Below, one piece after another: positions 1-6,087 of a DNA stretch of 16,301 nucleotides. This DNA comes from JAVBKA01 sp031546715 (lineage in GTDB: Bacteria > Bacillota > Clostridia > Oscillospirales > UBA929), in the NCBI GenBank assembly GCA_031546715.1, contig JAVBKA010000240.1, forward strand, positions 1-16,301, in the 5' to 3' direction. The notes below the pieces were generated by a model that saw nothing but the letters and a program-made list of their open reading frames with translations, was not told where the DNA came from and searched no databases. How positions within the stretch are numbered: position 1 is the first letter of the stretch; each line of letters opens with the position of its first letter. Position numbers and translations under genes: made by a program.

Positions 1-418
1 CAATGACAGCAATTACATTATACGTTTCCTTCTGAATCGTCCTCGCTCTAGCCATTCCAAGGGCAACAGATACACTGGTTGACGCATGACCCGCAATAAA
101 AGCGTCATGAACGCTTTCTTGTGGCTTTGGGAAACCTGAAAGACCGTCCATTTCTCGAAAATGGTTAAAGCCCTCTGCGCGCCCTGTCAGAATTTTGTGT
201 ACATAACATTGATGACCCACATCAAAAACGAGCCTATCAACGGATGTGTCATAGACCCTATGTATTGCCAGTGTAAGCTCAACAATACCCAAGTTTGATG
301 CTAAGTGTCCGCCTTTAGCCGAAACCTTTTCAACTAGAAATTTTCTTATATCCTCTGCGTATTCGTAGCAACGGGAAACGGCTATATTTTTAACGTCAAC
401 TGATTTTGAAAAATCCAT
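1..418 (-). CDS. dxs: 1-deoxy-D-xylulose-5-phosphate synthase, N-terminal part (cut by window edge)
   Basis: This is the first 139 codons of DXS, the thiamine-diphosphate enzyme that condenses pyruvate with glyceraldehyde 3-phosphate to open the MEP route to isoprenoids in the cytoplasm. The translation begins MDFSKSVDVKNIAVSR and contains the family signature GGHLASNLGIVELTLAIHR, then DVGHQCYVHKILTGR, whose GHQ histidine is the conserved thiamine-diphosphate residue, and FIAGHASTSVSVALG. The rest of the roughly 620-residue protein lies outside the window. The ATG lies three bases after the oapA stop, with only a GGGG stretch as a possible ribosome site, so translation is probably coupled to oapA. 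ispA two coding genes upstream uses the downstream products of the same pathway, which makes this an isoprenoid operon. The identification is secure; the cut is the window edge, not a truncation of the gene. Confidence 0.95.
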   Translation of the reverse strand, partial: MDFSKSVDVKNIAVSRCYEYAEDIRKFLVEKVSAKGGHLASNLGIVELTLAIHRVYDTSVDRLVFDVGHQCYVHKILTGRAEGFNHFREMDGLSGFPKPQESVHDAFIAGHASTSVSVALGMARARTIQKETYNVIAVI

Positions 419-421
419 CTA

Positions 422-1063
422 TTAGCCCCGTTTCTTACTTTTACCCTTGAAGATTTTGTTTTTCAGCACATCGGCATGGTAAACCACTTTACCCGCTAAC
501 AGAACAATTTTGGTGTTATAACGCATAGCAATTGTTTTGCCCGCAGCCTTACCGCCGACGGTGATACTGGCCACCAAGCCAGAAATGATTAGGCTTGACA
601 AAAGCTCAGAAGTACCGTAGTTCACAACTAATCGCTGAACTATAATTGAAGCGGTGGTTCCTGAAATAATGGAGGAAATATCTCCTACAACGTCATTGCA
701 AAAGCTTGCAACCTTTTCAGCATGTCTTATGAGCTTTAGAGCATTGGATGCCCCCTTCACTCGCCTGGTCGCCATTGAGTGAAAAGGCTTTTCGTTTGCT
801 GTTGCAACGGCTAAGCCAAGCATATCGAAAAGTATTCCAAAGAGTATAAACATTAGAAGCACAGCACTGGAAGCGATGAATCCCAAAGTGGTCAGTGTCT
901 TATTGGATAGAAAAGACAAAGAAATAGAAATAACAAAAGTCCACCCAACAACAGTCAGAATCCATCTGGAGGCTGACGCACTAAAAACCCTAGGTTTTTT
1001 CTGCTTGTTTGGTGACCCTTTTGTAACCTTTTTAGACTGTATACTAGGAGGAACATCGCTCAT
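422..1063 (-). CDS. oapA: OapA-like membrane protein, predicted partner of OLE RNA
   Basis: A 213-residue integral membrane protein with a strongly basic N-terminal tail (residues 11-25, rich in Lys) and a basic C-terminus (KGKSKKRG). Hydrophobic segments lie near residues 33-52, 58-88, 120-146 and 152-172, and an acidic residue (Asp80) sits inside the second. Residues 121-135, FCNDVVGDISSIISG, form a polar, possibly re-entrant stretch. In characterised OLE systems the gene directly after OLE RNA and before dxs encodes OapA, a multi-pass protein that binds OLE RNA at the membrane and has been compared with DUF21/CNNM-type Mg2+ transporter domains. Position, size and basic tails fit here. Such proteins may be annotated as CorB-like. 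The ATG is preceded by AAAGGG nine bases upstream, within the 30 nt that follow the RNA's closing helix. The membrane topology is read by eye; the OapA name is inferred mainly from context. Confidence 0.75.
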   Translation of the reverse strand: MSDVPPSIQSKKVTKGSPNKQKKPRVFSASASRWILTVVGWTFVISISLSFLSNKTLTTLGFIASSAVLLMFILFGILFDMLGLAVATANEKPFHSMATRRVKGASNALKLIRHAEKVASFCNDVVGDISSIISGTTASIIVQRLVVNYGTSELLSSLIISGLVASITVGGKAAGKTIAMRYNTKIVLLAGKVVYHADVLKNKIFKGKSKKRG

Positions 1064-1089
1064 AAATCAAGACCCTTTAGTTTTTAAAA

Positions 1090-1704
1090 TTAGTTATGAG
1101 ACGGCGCAAAATGTAAATCTTACGGCATAGGTTCGGTTGGCTTTCCCCGCATTTTGCCCCTCGTCGCCGATTGGGTGGTTTCCCATTAAAAAATGCTCCG
1201 CTCAGTCGCCTTAAGCGTTACCGAATTGCCACTAAGTCCGCACTGTAATCCATTTTGCGCCCCCAAAGGACGACCTAGGTGTTTTCCACCGCAGGCGAAT
1301 CGATTCTTAGCCTCTTTTGCAGTTATGGTTTCAACAGGCAATAGCCCCAGACCACGGCCATGGTCGCAGGACGTGACCCCGTATCCGCCATAACCACGCA
1401 AGGCAGGCTACTCTGCACACAGCAAAAATGCACCGCAATGCAGGTTCTCCCTGAGTCGTAGAAACAGCAAGAACGGACGTTCCGTTCGCAACTATCTCCA
1501 CAAGAACAGGTCTCCACGGCAAGAGGGTCGGCAGGCACATGCCATTGCGCCACGCCCCCAAGCCTTAACCCCCAGCACTCACCCCAAACTGGGCGTAAGC
1601 AGCAAGCACAAGGGACTTCATCGTTATGCCCTTTAACGGATTTTTAGGCCCGTCTTGGGAATCGAAAGCTCTGACTAGGATATCGCATCTCATAAAACAG
1701 CACT
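1090..1704 (-). ncRNA. ole: OLE RNA candidate (ornate, large, about 610 nt)
   Basis: The 650 nt between the DUF212 gene and the OapA-like gene hold no convincing reading frame and are visibly richer in G and C than the genes around them. The RNA sense is minus. An 8-bp perfect helix joins the ends: UUAUGAGA (1695-1688) with UCUCAUAA (1101-1094). Internal hairpins include CGUUA/UAACG (1638-1622), CCCAG/CUGGG (1593-1571), GAACGGA/UCCGUUC (1487-1471), CUGCAU/GUGCAG (1443-1413), GACCA/UGGUC (1365-1350), an AGGC/GCCU hairpin with an inner GAA-UCGA-UUC cap (1313-1293), GGUG-GAAAA-CACC (1290-1278) and GCAAAAUG/CAUUUUGC (1157-1106). OLE RNA is known as an RNA of about 600 nt lying between a DUF212 gene and oapA-dxs in operons with nusB, xseA, xseB and ispA. 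All of these match. The 5' end is inferred from a promoter match and the 3' end from the closing helix, so both are approximate. There is no terminator before oapA, so the RNA is probably continuous with or processed from the oapA-dxs transcript. Confidence 0.82.
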
Positions 1705-1708
1705 GTGT

Positions 1709-1737
1709 ATTATACTACAAAAGAAAACCTAATGCAA
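1709..1737 (-). promoter_or_regulatory. Sigma-A-like promoter in front of the OLE RNA candidate
   Basis: A perfect -10 hexamer TATAAT (1714-1709) lies 17 nt after TTGCAT (1737-1732), which shares the TTG of the -35 consensus. The -35 and spacer lie within the last codons and stop of the DUF212 gene. Initiation would fall near 1702-1704, 7-9 nt before the RNA's closing helix, and would give a transcript of about 610 nt up to the helix's far side. The weak -35 is the main reason for doubt. Confidence 0.5.
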
Positions 1738-2161
1738 TCCCCAACAAAGCACCGCATAAAACCTGAATTGGAGTATGCCCAAGAAGCTCTTTAAGCTCTC
1801 TTCCAAATATTTCTGGCGTGGTTTCTGTCCAATGGTCCATCATGTAATTAAGAATTTTTGCCTGCTCTCCTGCCGCGCGGCGCACATTTGACGCATCGTA
1901 CATAACTATTATAGCAAACAAACATGCCACAGCAAAAGTAGGGCTGTCTGTTCCCACTGTCCTGCCAACCGCAGTCGCCAACGAGCACACAGCCGCAGAA
2001 TGACCGCTGGGCATACCGCCCGAGCCAGTTATTCTAGTGAAATCAAATTTTCGTTTTGTAATCAGGACGATTATTACCTTTAAAAGCTGCGCTGTCATAA
2101 AGCTGATAATCGCAACATTTAAGATATGATTTCCCGTGAGATACGCTACAGCATTTCCCAT
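1715..2161 (-). CDS. DUF212 (divergent PAP2) family membrane protein
   Basis: A 148-residue membrane protein of the divergent PAP2 family (DUF212, acid phosphatase/vanadium haloperoxidase-related). The family landmarks are present in order: GGMPSGHSAAVCSLATA near residues 48-64, YDASNVRRAAGEQAKILN near 88-105, and ELLGHTPIQVLCGALLG near 125-141. These correspond to the PSGH, Arg and GHT elements of PAP2 phosphatases, which suggests a lipid phosphate or pyrophosphate substrate at the membrane. Its place between ispA and dxs makes a polyprenyl phosphate plausible, but this is inference and the family has no settled activity that I know of. AAAGG, seven to eight bases before the ATG, overlaps the ispA stop 11 nt upstream, so the two genes are cotranscribed. 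The family is a standard upstream neighbour of OLE RNA. Confidence 0.88.
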   Translation of the reverse strand: MGNAVAYLTGNHILNVAIISFMTAQLLKVIIVLITKRKFDFTRITGSGGMPSGHSAAVCSLATAVGRTVGTDSPTFAVACLFAIIVMYDASNVRRAAGEQAKILNYMMDHWTETTPEIFGRELKELLGHTPIQVLCGALLGIALGFLL

Positions 2162-2172
2162 TTGTTATTCCT

Positions 2173-3057
2173 TTACCTATTACGCGTCATTATTGTTTCT
2201 GTCAGCCATAATAGAAAATCATTGTTTGCACTGCCGCTAAGACTATTTGTCATCGTTTCCCAAAGCTGTTTTAACATGTCGCGGCTAGCATCCGCTCCAA
2301 TAACGTTTACAAAGGTCATTTTATCGCCGTCTTTGCCAGTGGTTTTGCCAACGCTCTCCGACGTGCCTTCAAAATCCAGTAAATCATCTTGAATTTGGTA
2401 TGCAAGACCAAGTGCTTCGGCGTAAGAACTTGCTCTATTCAAAAATTCTTTGTCCGCATCTGCCAGCACACAGCCCGCAGTGACAGCGGCAGATATTAAC
2501 GCGCCTGTTTTGAGCCTGTGAATTTCCGAAACTGTTTCCAGCGGTGTTTTTAGGGAGATATTCTTAATATCAAGCTGTTGTCCGCCTGCCATGCCCCGCG
2601 CTCCTGACGAAACCGCAACTACATGGGAGGCCTTGATAATCTGCGAGGGCTTAAGGGTGTCGTCATGGTTATCGGGGTTAAGCATAGTTTCAAAGGCGTT
2701 GTTGAGGAGTGCGTCCCCCGCCAGTAAAGCCGCCGCTTCACCGTAAACCATGTGATTTGAGGGCTTTCCTCTCCGCATTGCGTCATTATCCATGCACGGC
2801 AAATCGTCGTGCACAAGGGAATATGCGTGAATCATCTCAACGGCACATGCAAACGGCAAGGCTGCAATAGGGTCGCCGCCGCAAACTCTAAAAAACTCTA
2901 GCAGCAATACTCCTCGAAATCGCTTTCCGCCGCCTAACAGGCTGTACCGCATTGCCTCAAACAGTTCACGCTGAGAGGTAGATAGTCCTGATGTGTAACG
3001 GTCGAGAGAAATCTCGATAAGCTCCAAATAGTCAGAAAAACGCTCTGAATGCTTCAC
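2173..3057 (-). CDS. ispA: Farnesyl diphosphate synthase (polyprenyl synthetase family)
   Basis: A type-II bacterial farnesyl diphosphate synthase that joins isopentenyl diphosphate to allylic diphosphates to make C15 (possibly C10-C20) prenyl diphosphates in the cytoplasm. It has GGGKRFRGVLLLEF, the first Asp-rich motif HDDLPCMDNDAMRRGKPS with the bacterial DDxxxxD spacing (about residues 84-90), and the second, QIQDDLLDFEG (about 224-228). YSLVHDD before the first motif is typical of farnesyl synthases. I chose the GTG at 3057 (MKHSERFSDYLELI, 294 aa) because AAAGG lies nine bases upstream and the length fits the family. An ATG 60 nt further upstream would add 20 residues of low-similarity Arg-rich sequence and has no ribosome site. 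The gene lies between xseB and the DUF212 gene, upstream of dxs. Confidence 0.93.
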   Translation of the reverse strand: MKHSERFSDYLELIEISLDRYTSGLSTSQRELFEAMRYSLLGGGKRFRGVLLLEFFRVCGGDPIAALPFACAVEMIHAYSLVHDDLPCMDNDAMRRGKPSNHMVYGEAAALLAGDALLNNAFETMLNPDNHDDTLKPSQIIKASHVVAVSSGARGMAGGQQLDIKNISLKTPLETVSEIHRLKTGALISAAVTAGCVLADADKEFLNRASSYAEALGLAYQIQDDLLDFEGTSESVGKTTGKDGDKMTFVNVIGADASRDMLKQLWETMTNSLSGSANNDFLLWLTETIMTRNR

Positions 3058-3066
3058 TGTCAGCAA

Positions 3067-3071
3067 CCTTT
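3067..3071 (-). promoter_or_regulatory. Ribosome binding site deciding the ispA GTG start
   Basis: AAAGG is followed by a 9-nt spacer and GTG. The alternative ATG at 3117 is preceded by an AT-rich stretch without any purine-rich Shine-Dalgarno match, so this site favours the shorter IspA. Confidence 0.6.
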
Positions 3072-3169
3072 CTCGGCGAGCTGTTACTGTTAGCCTGTTC
3101 CTCGCCGGACAAAACATGAGAATATCTATAGTACTATATTATTCCGCAAATACCAAAGAATTAACAAAA

Positions 3170-3433
3170 CTAATTTGGCGAAGCGTCAAACGGTACTTCT
3201 GTAACCACACCGTCCTCGCCGCGAGCAAGTTTTTTTACGAGTTGCTCGGCAGTTTCAAGTAGCTTTTCTGCTTTAAAGGAGAGCTTTGTTCCTTCTTCAA
3301 AAAGAGTAATCGCCTCCTCAAGAGGAAGGTCGCCTCTTTCCATGGAACGGACAATTTCATCTAATCTTGCAATAACTGCCTCGAAGGAAATATCTTCATT
3401 TTTAGCTGCGTCAGCCTCTTCACTTTTTTTCAA
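3170..3433 (-). CDS. xseB: Exodeoxyribonuclease VII small subunit
   Basis: The small subunit of exonuclease VII, which assembles with XseA into the single-strand DNA exonuclease that degrades from both ends. The signature is FEAVIARLDEIVRSMERGDLPLEEAITLFEEGTKL, with LLETAEQLVKKL after it, the usual coiled-coil hairpin of the family. I chose TTG at 3433 (MKKSEEADAAKNEDISFEAV, 87 aa) because AAGGTGG lies nine bases upstream. A further upstream TTG at 3457 would make 95 aa but has no ribosome site. With this start the gene overlaps the end of xseA by 14 nt, so the two subunits are translationally linked. The last 13 or so residues (VVTEVPFDASPN) are an extra tail beyond the core fold. Confidence 0.9.
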   Translation of the reverse strand: MKKSEEADAAKNEDISFEAVIARLDEIVRSMERGDLPLEEAITLFEEGTKLSFKAEKLLETAEQLVKKLARGEDGVVTEVPFDASPN

Positions 3434-4622
3434 CAGTTTCAACCACCTTGCATACAATTGTGCCGTTTTCTGGGTTTATCGTCAAAATGTCACCGTTTTT
3501 GACGTCTTTCGATGACTTAATCACGTGTCCGTTATTAAGTCTGATTATCGAATATCCTCTAGATAATACCTTGAGCGGACTAAGCGCGTCTAGTCTATCA
3601 GCCTTTGATGCAAGGATATTTCGATTATCTTTGAGCATCCGTTTTGTTAGCTCCTGTAACTGCATTAGGCTAGTGTCTAGGTGCTGACGCTTGTCTGCTA
3701 GAACTCGTTCTGGCGAACGCAACGCTTTTTGAGAGGACGTTAGCTTATAACGGCACATCTCCATTTTTCGATTAATCCCCGATTGTAGTCTTTGCCGAAC
3801 CTGAGCTAATTGCGCTAAAATTTCTGCATTATCAGGGGTTACTATTTCCGCCGCATGGGATGGCGTTGCTGCTCTGACATCGGCTACAAAGTCGGATATG
3901 GTGAAGTCTGGTTCATGTCCCACGGCGGAAACTATGGGAATAACTGAGGCAAAAATCGCTCTGGCGACCTGTTCTTCATTAAATGCCCATAAATCCTCAA
4001 TAGAGCCGCCGCCTCTGCCTGTGATGATTACATCCCCAAGCTTATGACGATTTGCATACCTGATAGCTCCCGCAATTTCTGCGGGTGCTTCAACCCCCTG
4101 CACACGAACTGGAATAATCACAAGCTTGCACAGTGTCCACCGTCTTTTGAAAATTCTAATCATATCCATAACCGCAGCACCTGCAGGGCTTGTTATAAGA
4201 ACAACCTTCTGAGGAAAGGTCGGAAGAAGCTGCTTATGAGCTTTGTCAAACAAGCCTTCTGCCTCAAGCTTTGCTTTTAGCTCCTCATATGCCTGTGTCA
4301 GCGCACCAACACCGTCAGGAATCATGTGATTAATGTAAAATTGATACACACCGTCACGAGGATACACCGAAATTCGCCCTGATGCAACTACTTTTTGACC
4401 ATCAGAGGGTGTGAAGCTTACTTTTTCAGCATCTGTCCGAAACATAACGCATTTAATTGTGCTTTCTGCGTCCTTTAAAGTAAAATATCGGTGACCAGAT
4501 GGGTAAACCTTGTAATTTGAGATTTCGCCCTTCACCTGAATGCCTTGGAGAAAAACATCCGCTTCGATTAGTGCTTTAATGCGCTGAGTAAGCTGAGAAA
4601 CTGTGACAATATTCTCCGGCAA
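3420..4622 (-). CDS. xseA: Exodeoxyribonuclease VII large subunit
   Basis: The catalytic large subunit of exonuclease VII, 400 aa, close to the family's 400-450. The N-terminal OB-fold (about residues 1-100) carries VKGEISNYKVYPSGHRYFTLKD for single-strand DNA binding. The catalytic domain has LITSPAGAAVMDMIRIFKRR, IITGRGGGSIEDLWAFNEE and the invariant SAVGHEPDFTISDFVADVRAATPSHAAE block (about residues 232-260), followed by a long helical region and a C-terminal barrel segment ending LSRGYSII. The start is a TTG supported by GAGGTG seven bases upstream; that site overlaps the stop of the TsaD paralogue, which lies only 6 nt away. Overlap with xseB at the 3' end shows one operon. Role: mismatch repair and removal of damaged single-stranded DNA ends. 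Confidence 0.95.
   Translation of the reverse strand: MPENIVTVSQLTQRIKALIEADVFLQGIQVKGEISNYKVYPSGHRYFTLKDAESTIKCVMFRTDAEKVSFTPSDGQKVVASGRISVYPRDGVYQFYINHMIPDGVGALTQAYEELKAKLEAEGLFDKAHKQLLPTFPQKVVLITSPAGAAVMDMIRIFKRRWTLCKLVIIPVRVQGVEAPAEIAGAIRYANRHKLGDVIITGRGGGSIEDLWAFNEEQVARAIFASVIPIVSAVGHEPDFTISDFVADVRAATPSHAAEIVTPDNAEILAQLAQVRQRLQSGINRKMEMCRYKLTSSQKALRSPERVLADKRQHLDTSLMQLQELTKRMLKDNRNILASKADRLDALSPLKVLSRGYSIIRLNNGHVIKSSKDVKNGDILTINPENGTIVCKVVETVEKK
3443..3449 (-). promoter_or_regulatory. Ribosome binding site for the xseB TTG start
   Basis: AAGGTGG lies inside the end of xseA, nine bases before TTG at 3433. It is the only good Shine-Dalgarno match in the overlap and decides between two in-frame TTG codons. 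Confidence 0.55.
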
Positions 4623-4628
4623 ATGCTT

Positions 4629-5516
4629 TCACCTCTTTTTTGAAGCTAACCATGCAACGCCAACGGCATTGTCCGAGCACGCTGAAGGCTTTGCAAACAG
4701 AAAACCTTCAAGCTCCGACCTCAAAACAGAGTTAGATGAAACTCCGCCGCAAAACAGCACAGGCATATCTCCATATATTAACAATGCATTTCTTGTGACC
4801 TTGCCGATTGCACCAGCAATTGACGAAAAAATAAAATTTGCAATATTTGCTTGCGTCTCGTTCTGCCTGTGAAACGTCTCGGATTGGTTTTGTAGCCCCG
4901 ACAAAGAAAACTCCAGATTATTAACCGTCAGCTTGCCTTGCAACGTCTTATCTGACGCTTGGGAAAGCTTATCAAGCTCTGCGCCACATGGGAAGCCCAA
5001 ACCGAAAAGCACACCCGCTCTGTCAATTACCTGCCCTGCGTTTAAATCCGATGTTCCGCCGATGCACTCAGCCTTTAGCTCAGGCTCAACAAGCAATAGC
5101 TCTGTTGTGCCGCCTGACACATGCCATGCGAGAAACTTGCGGCTGTACAGCTCGGTATTGCCAATAGACAAAATCGCCGCCGCTAAATGCCCCTGTTGAT
5201 GTGATGCGGTGACAAGTGGTACTTGAAGGGCATGGGCGAGGGTTTTGGCGATATTGACGCCTGCAAGAAAGCAGGGCATATACGAGCCTTCTGCGCATCT
5301 GGGTCTATCGCTGACAGATATTGCGGTAACTCCTTGCAAATCAAGCTCTTCAAGGAGTATTGGCAGCGCATTCACATGCTGATAAAATGCATCGCTTTGA
5401 CGAAGCCCCAGCTCCCCCGCCTTTACTGTCAGTAAACGGCGTTTGTCAAAAACGGCACTTTCTGAATATATTGCCGCAGATGTTGTGTAGTTGCTGGTGT
5501 CAATCCCTAGGTACAT
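4629..5516 (-). CDS. TsaD/Kae1-like paralogue (glycoprotease M22 family)
   Basis: A 295-residue ASKHA-fold protein related to TsaD, the tRNA threonylcarbamoyl transferase, but about 40 residues shorter than a usual TsaD. It starts YLGIDTSNYTTSAAIYS (phosphate-1 type loop), keeps a metal-binding HxxxH as ASHQQGHLAAAIL near residues 106-118, a phosphate loop HVSGGTTELLLVE, DRAGVLFGLGFPCGAELDKLS in the lid region, LFCGGVSSNSVLRSELE, and a final SDNAVGVAWLA with the conserved Asp. All ligand residues therefore seem present. Clostridial genomes commonly carry such a Kae1-like protein next to nusB/xseA in addition to a true tsaD; that the real tsaD lies elsewhere here is inference. The substrate is unknown. 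The ATG overlaps the end of nusB by 17 nt and has AGGAG seven bases upstream. Confidence 0.8.
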   Translation of the reverse strand: MYLGIDTSNYTTSAAIYSESAVFDKRRLLTVKAGELGLRQSDAFYQHVNALPILLEELDLQGVTAISVSDRPRCAEGSYMPCFLAGVNIAKTLAHALQVPLVTASHQQGHLAAAILSIGNTELYSRKFLAWHVSGGTTELLLVEPELKAECIGGTSDLNAGQVIDRAGVLFGLGFPCGAELDKLSQASDKTLQGKLTVNNLEFSLSGLQNQSETFHRQNETQANIANFIFSSIAGAIGKVTRNALLIYGDMPVLFCGGVSSNSVLRSELEGFLFAKPSACSDNAVGVAWLASKKR

Positions 5517-5961
5517 CAGTAAGCTCCTGGCGGCTGAATGAGCCTAAAATACCGTTAATAAAGGTTGCAATTTCGGGAGGTTCATAGTCCTTAACAATTT
5601 CAACGGCTGCATTTATAGCCGCAGCTACAGGAACCTCGCTTGGCATGTACATAACCTCAAACATTGCAACGCGCATAACCGCCACCGCAAACCTTGGAAT
5701 TCTTCCGAATTTCCAGCCCACAGCGTACTTTTCTATGTATCCGTCAAGCTCGGAATAGTGCATAGATACACCCTCGAATACTCTCTTGATGTACTCTGCC
5801 TGAGCCTCGTCAGGAGGAGAAAGAAAAATATCATCCTCCGAAGCCATGCGCTCGTAAAACTCGCTTCCAAGGCGTTCTTGCAAAAGCTCCTCATGGTCTT
5901 TATGGAAATCCATGGTAAAAACCGTCTGAACAGCTAACTCTCTGGCTAAAATTCTAGTCAT
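5500..5961 (-). CDS. nusB: Transcription antitermination factor NusB
   Basis: NusB, 153 aa, an all-helical RNA-binding protein that with NusE (ribosomal protein S10) binds boxA in rRNA leaders and stops premature termination. The N-terminus MTRILARELAVQTVFTMDF is the family signature, and the C-terminal half has FAVAVMRVAMFEVMYMPSEVPVAAAINAAVEIVKDY and ATFINGILGSF, typical NusB helices. AAGGA lies 11 bases before the ATG, a rather long spacing. It is the first gene of the third transcription unit: a terminator and a promoter candidate lie just upstream. The position between asp23 and xseA is standard for Firmicutes, but folD, which follows nusB in Bacillus, is replaced here by the TsaD paralogue. 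Confidence 0.93.
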   Translation of the reverse strand: MTRILARELAVQTVFTMDFHKDHEELLQERLGSEFYERMASEDDIFLSPPDEAQAEYIKRVFEGVSMHYSELDGYIEKYAVGWKFGRIPRFAVAVMRVAMFEVMYMPSEVPVAAAINAAVEIVKDYEPPEIATFINGILGSFSRQELTDVPRD

Positions 5962-6023
5962 TATATTTCATTTCCTTCAAATAGACAATTTCGATGCTGA
6001 TAAACATATAGTAAAACCACATT

Positions 6024-6052
6024 ATTATATATGCTTACGCAAAAAAAAGCAA
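6024..6052 (-). promoter_or_regulatory. Sigma-A-like promoter for nusB, overlapping a terminator
   Basis: TTGCTT (6052-6047) is followed after 17 nt by TATAAT (6029-6024). The -35 box lies in the 3' arm and U-tract of the upstream intrinsic terminator. Transcription would start near 6017 and give a leader of about 55 nt ahead of nusB. I see no structured element in that leader. Confidence 0.5.
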
Positions 6053-6076
6053 GGGCTTTACAGCCCTTGCTTTTTT
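6041..6076 (-). terminator. Intrinsic terminator after the asp23 gene
   Basis: A near-perfect hairpin: 15 bp made of AAAAAAGCAAGGGCT (RNA sense, 6076-6062) and its complement (6057-6043), loop GUAA (6061-6058), followed by a run of Ts down to 6041. It lies 11 nt after the asp23 stop. Because A-runs flank one side and T-runs the other, it could also act on transcripts from the opposite strand, though no gene there needs it. Confidence 0.92.
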
Positions 6077-6087
6077 ATCATTTTCAT

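Noticed and set aside
876..1130. Plus-strand open frame of 84 codons over the start of the OapA-like gene
   Set aside because: It is the antisense shadow of a gene with clear membrane-protein pattern and ribosome site, and has no such support itself.
1186..1561. Several short open frames on both strands within the gene-free stretch (66-76 codons)
   Set aside because: They overlap each other in different frames and strands, have no ribosome sites or recognisable domains, and lie within the structured RNA. They are by-products of its GC-rich sequence.
1064..1714. The gap as a decayed pseudogene
   Set aside because: I found no remains of a protein family in any frame, while border-to-border pairing, strong hairpins and conserved synteny fit a functional RNA.
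3058..3169. Possible promoter before ispA (TTGTTA and several TATA-like strings)
   Set aside because: No pair has acceptable spacing: TTGTTA to TAATAT is 20 nt and to TATAGT 22 nt. The operon needs no extra promoter here.
4603..4872. Plus-strand open frames over the TsaD paralogue, xseA and others
   Set aside because: They mirror well-supported minus-strand genes, and lack family motifs and ribosome sites.
5962..6023. Riboswitch or boxA-type leader ahead of nusB
   Set aside because: The leader is about 55 nt and AT-rich, with no stable hairpin or recognisable boxA sequence.
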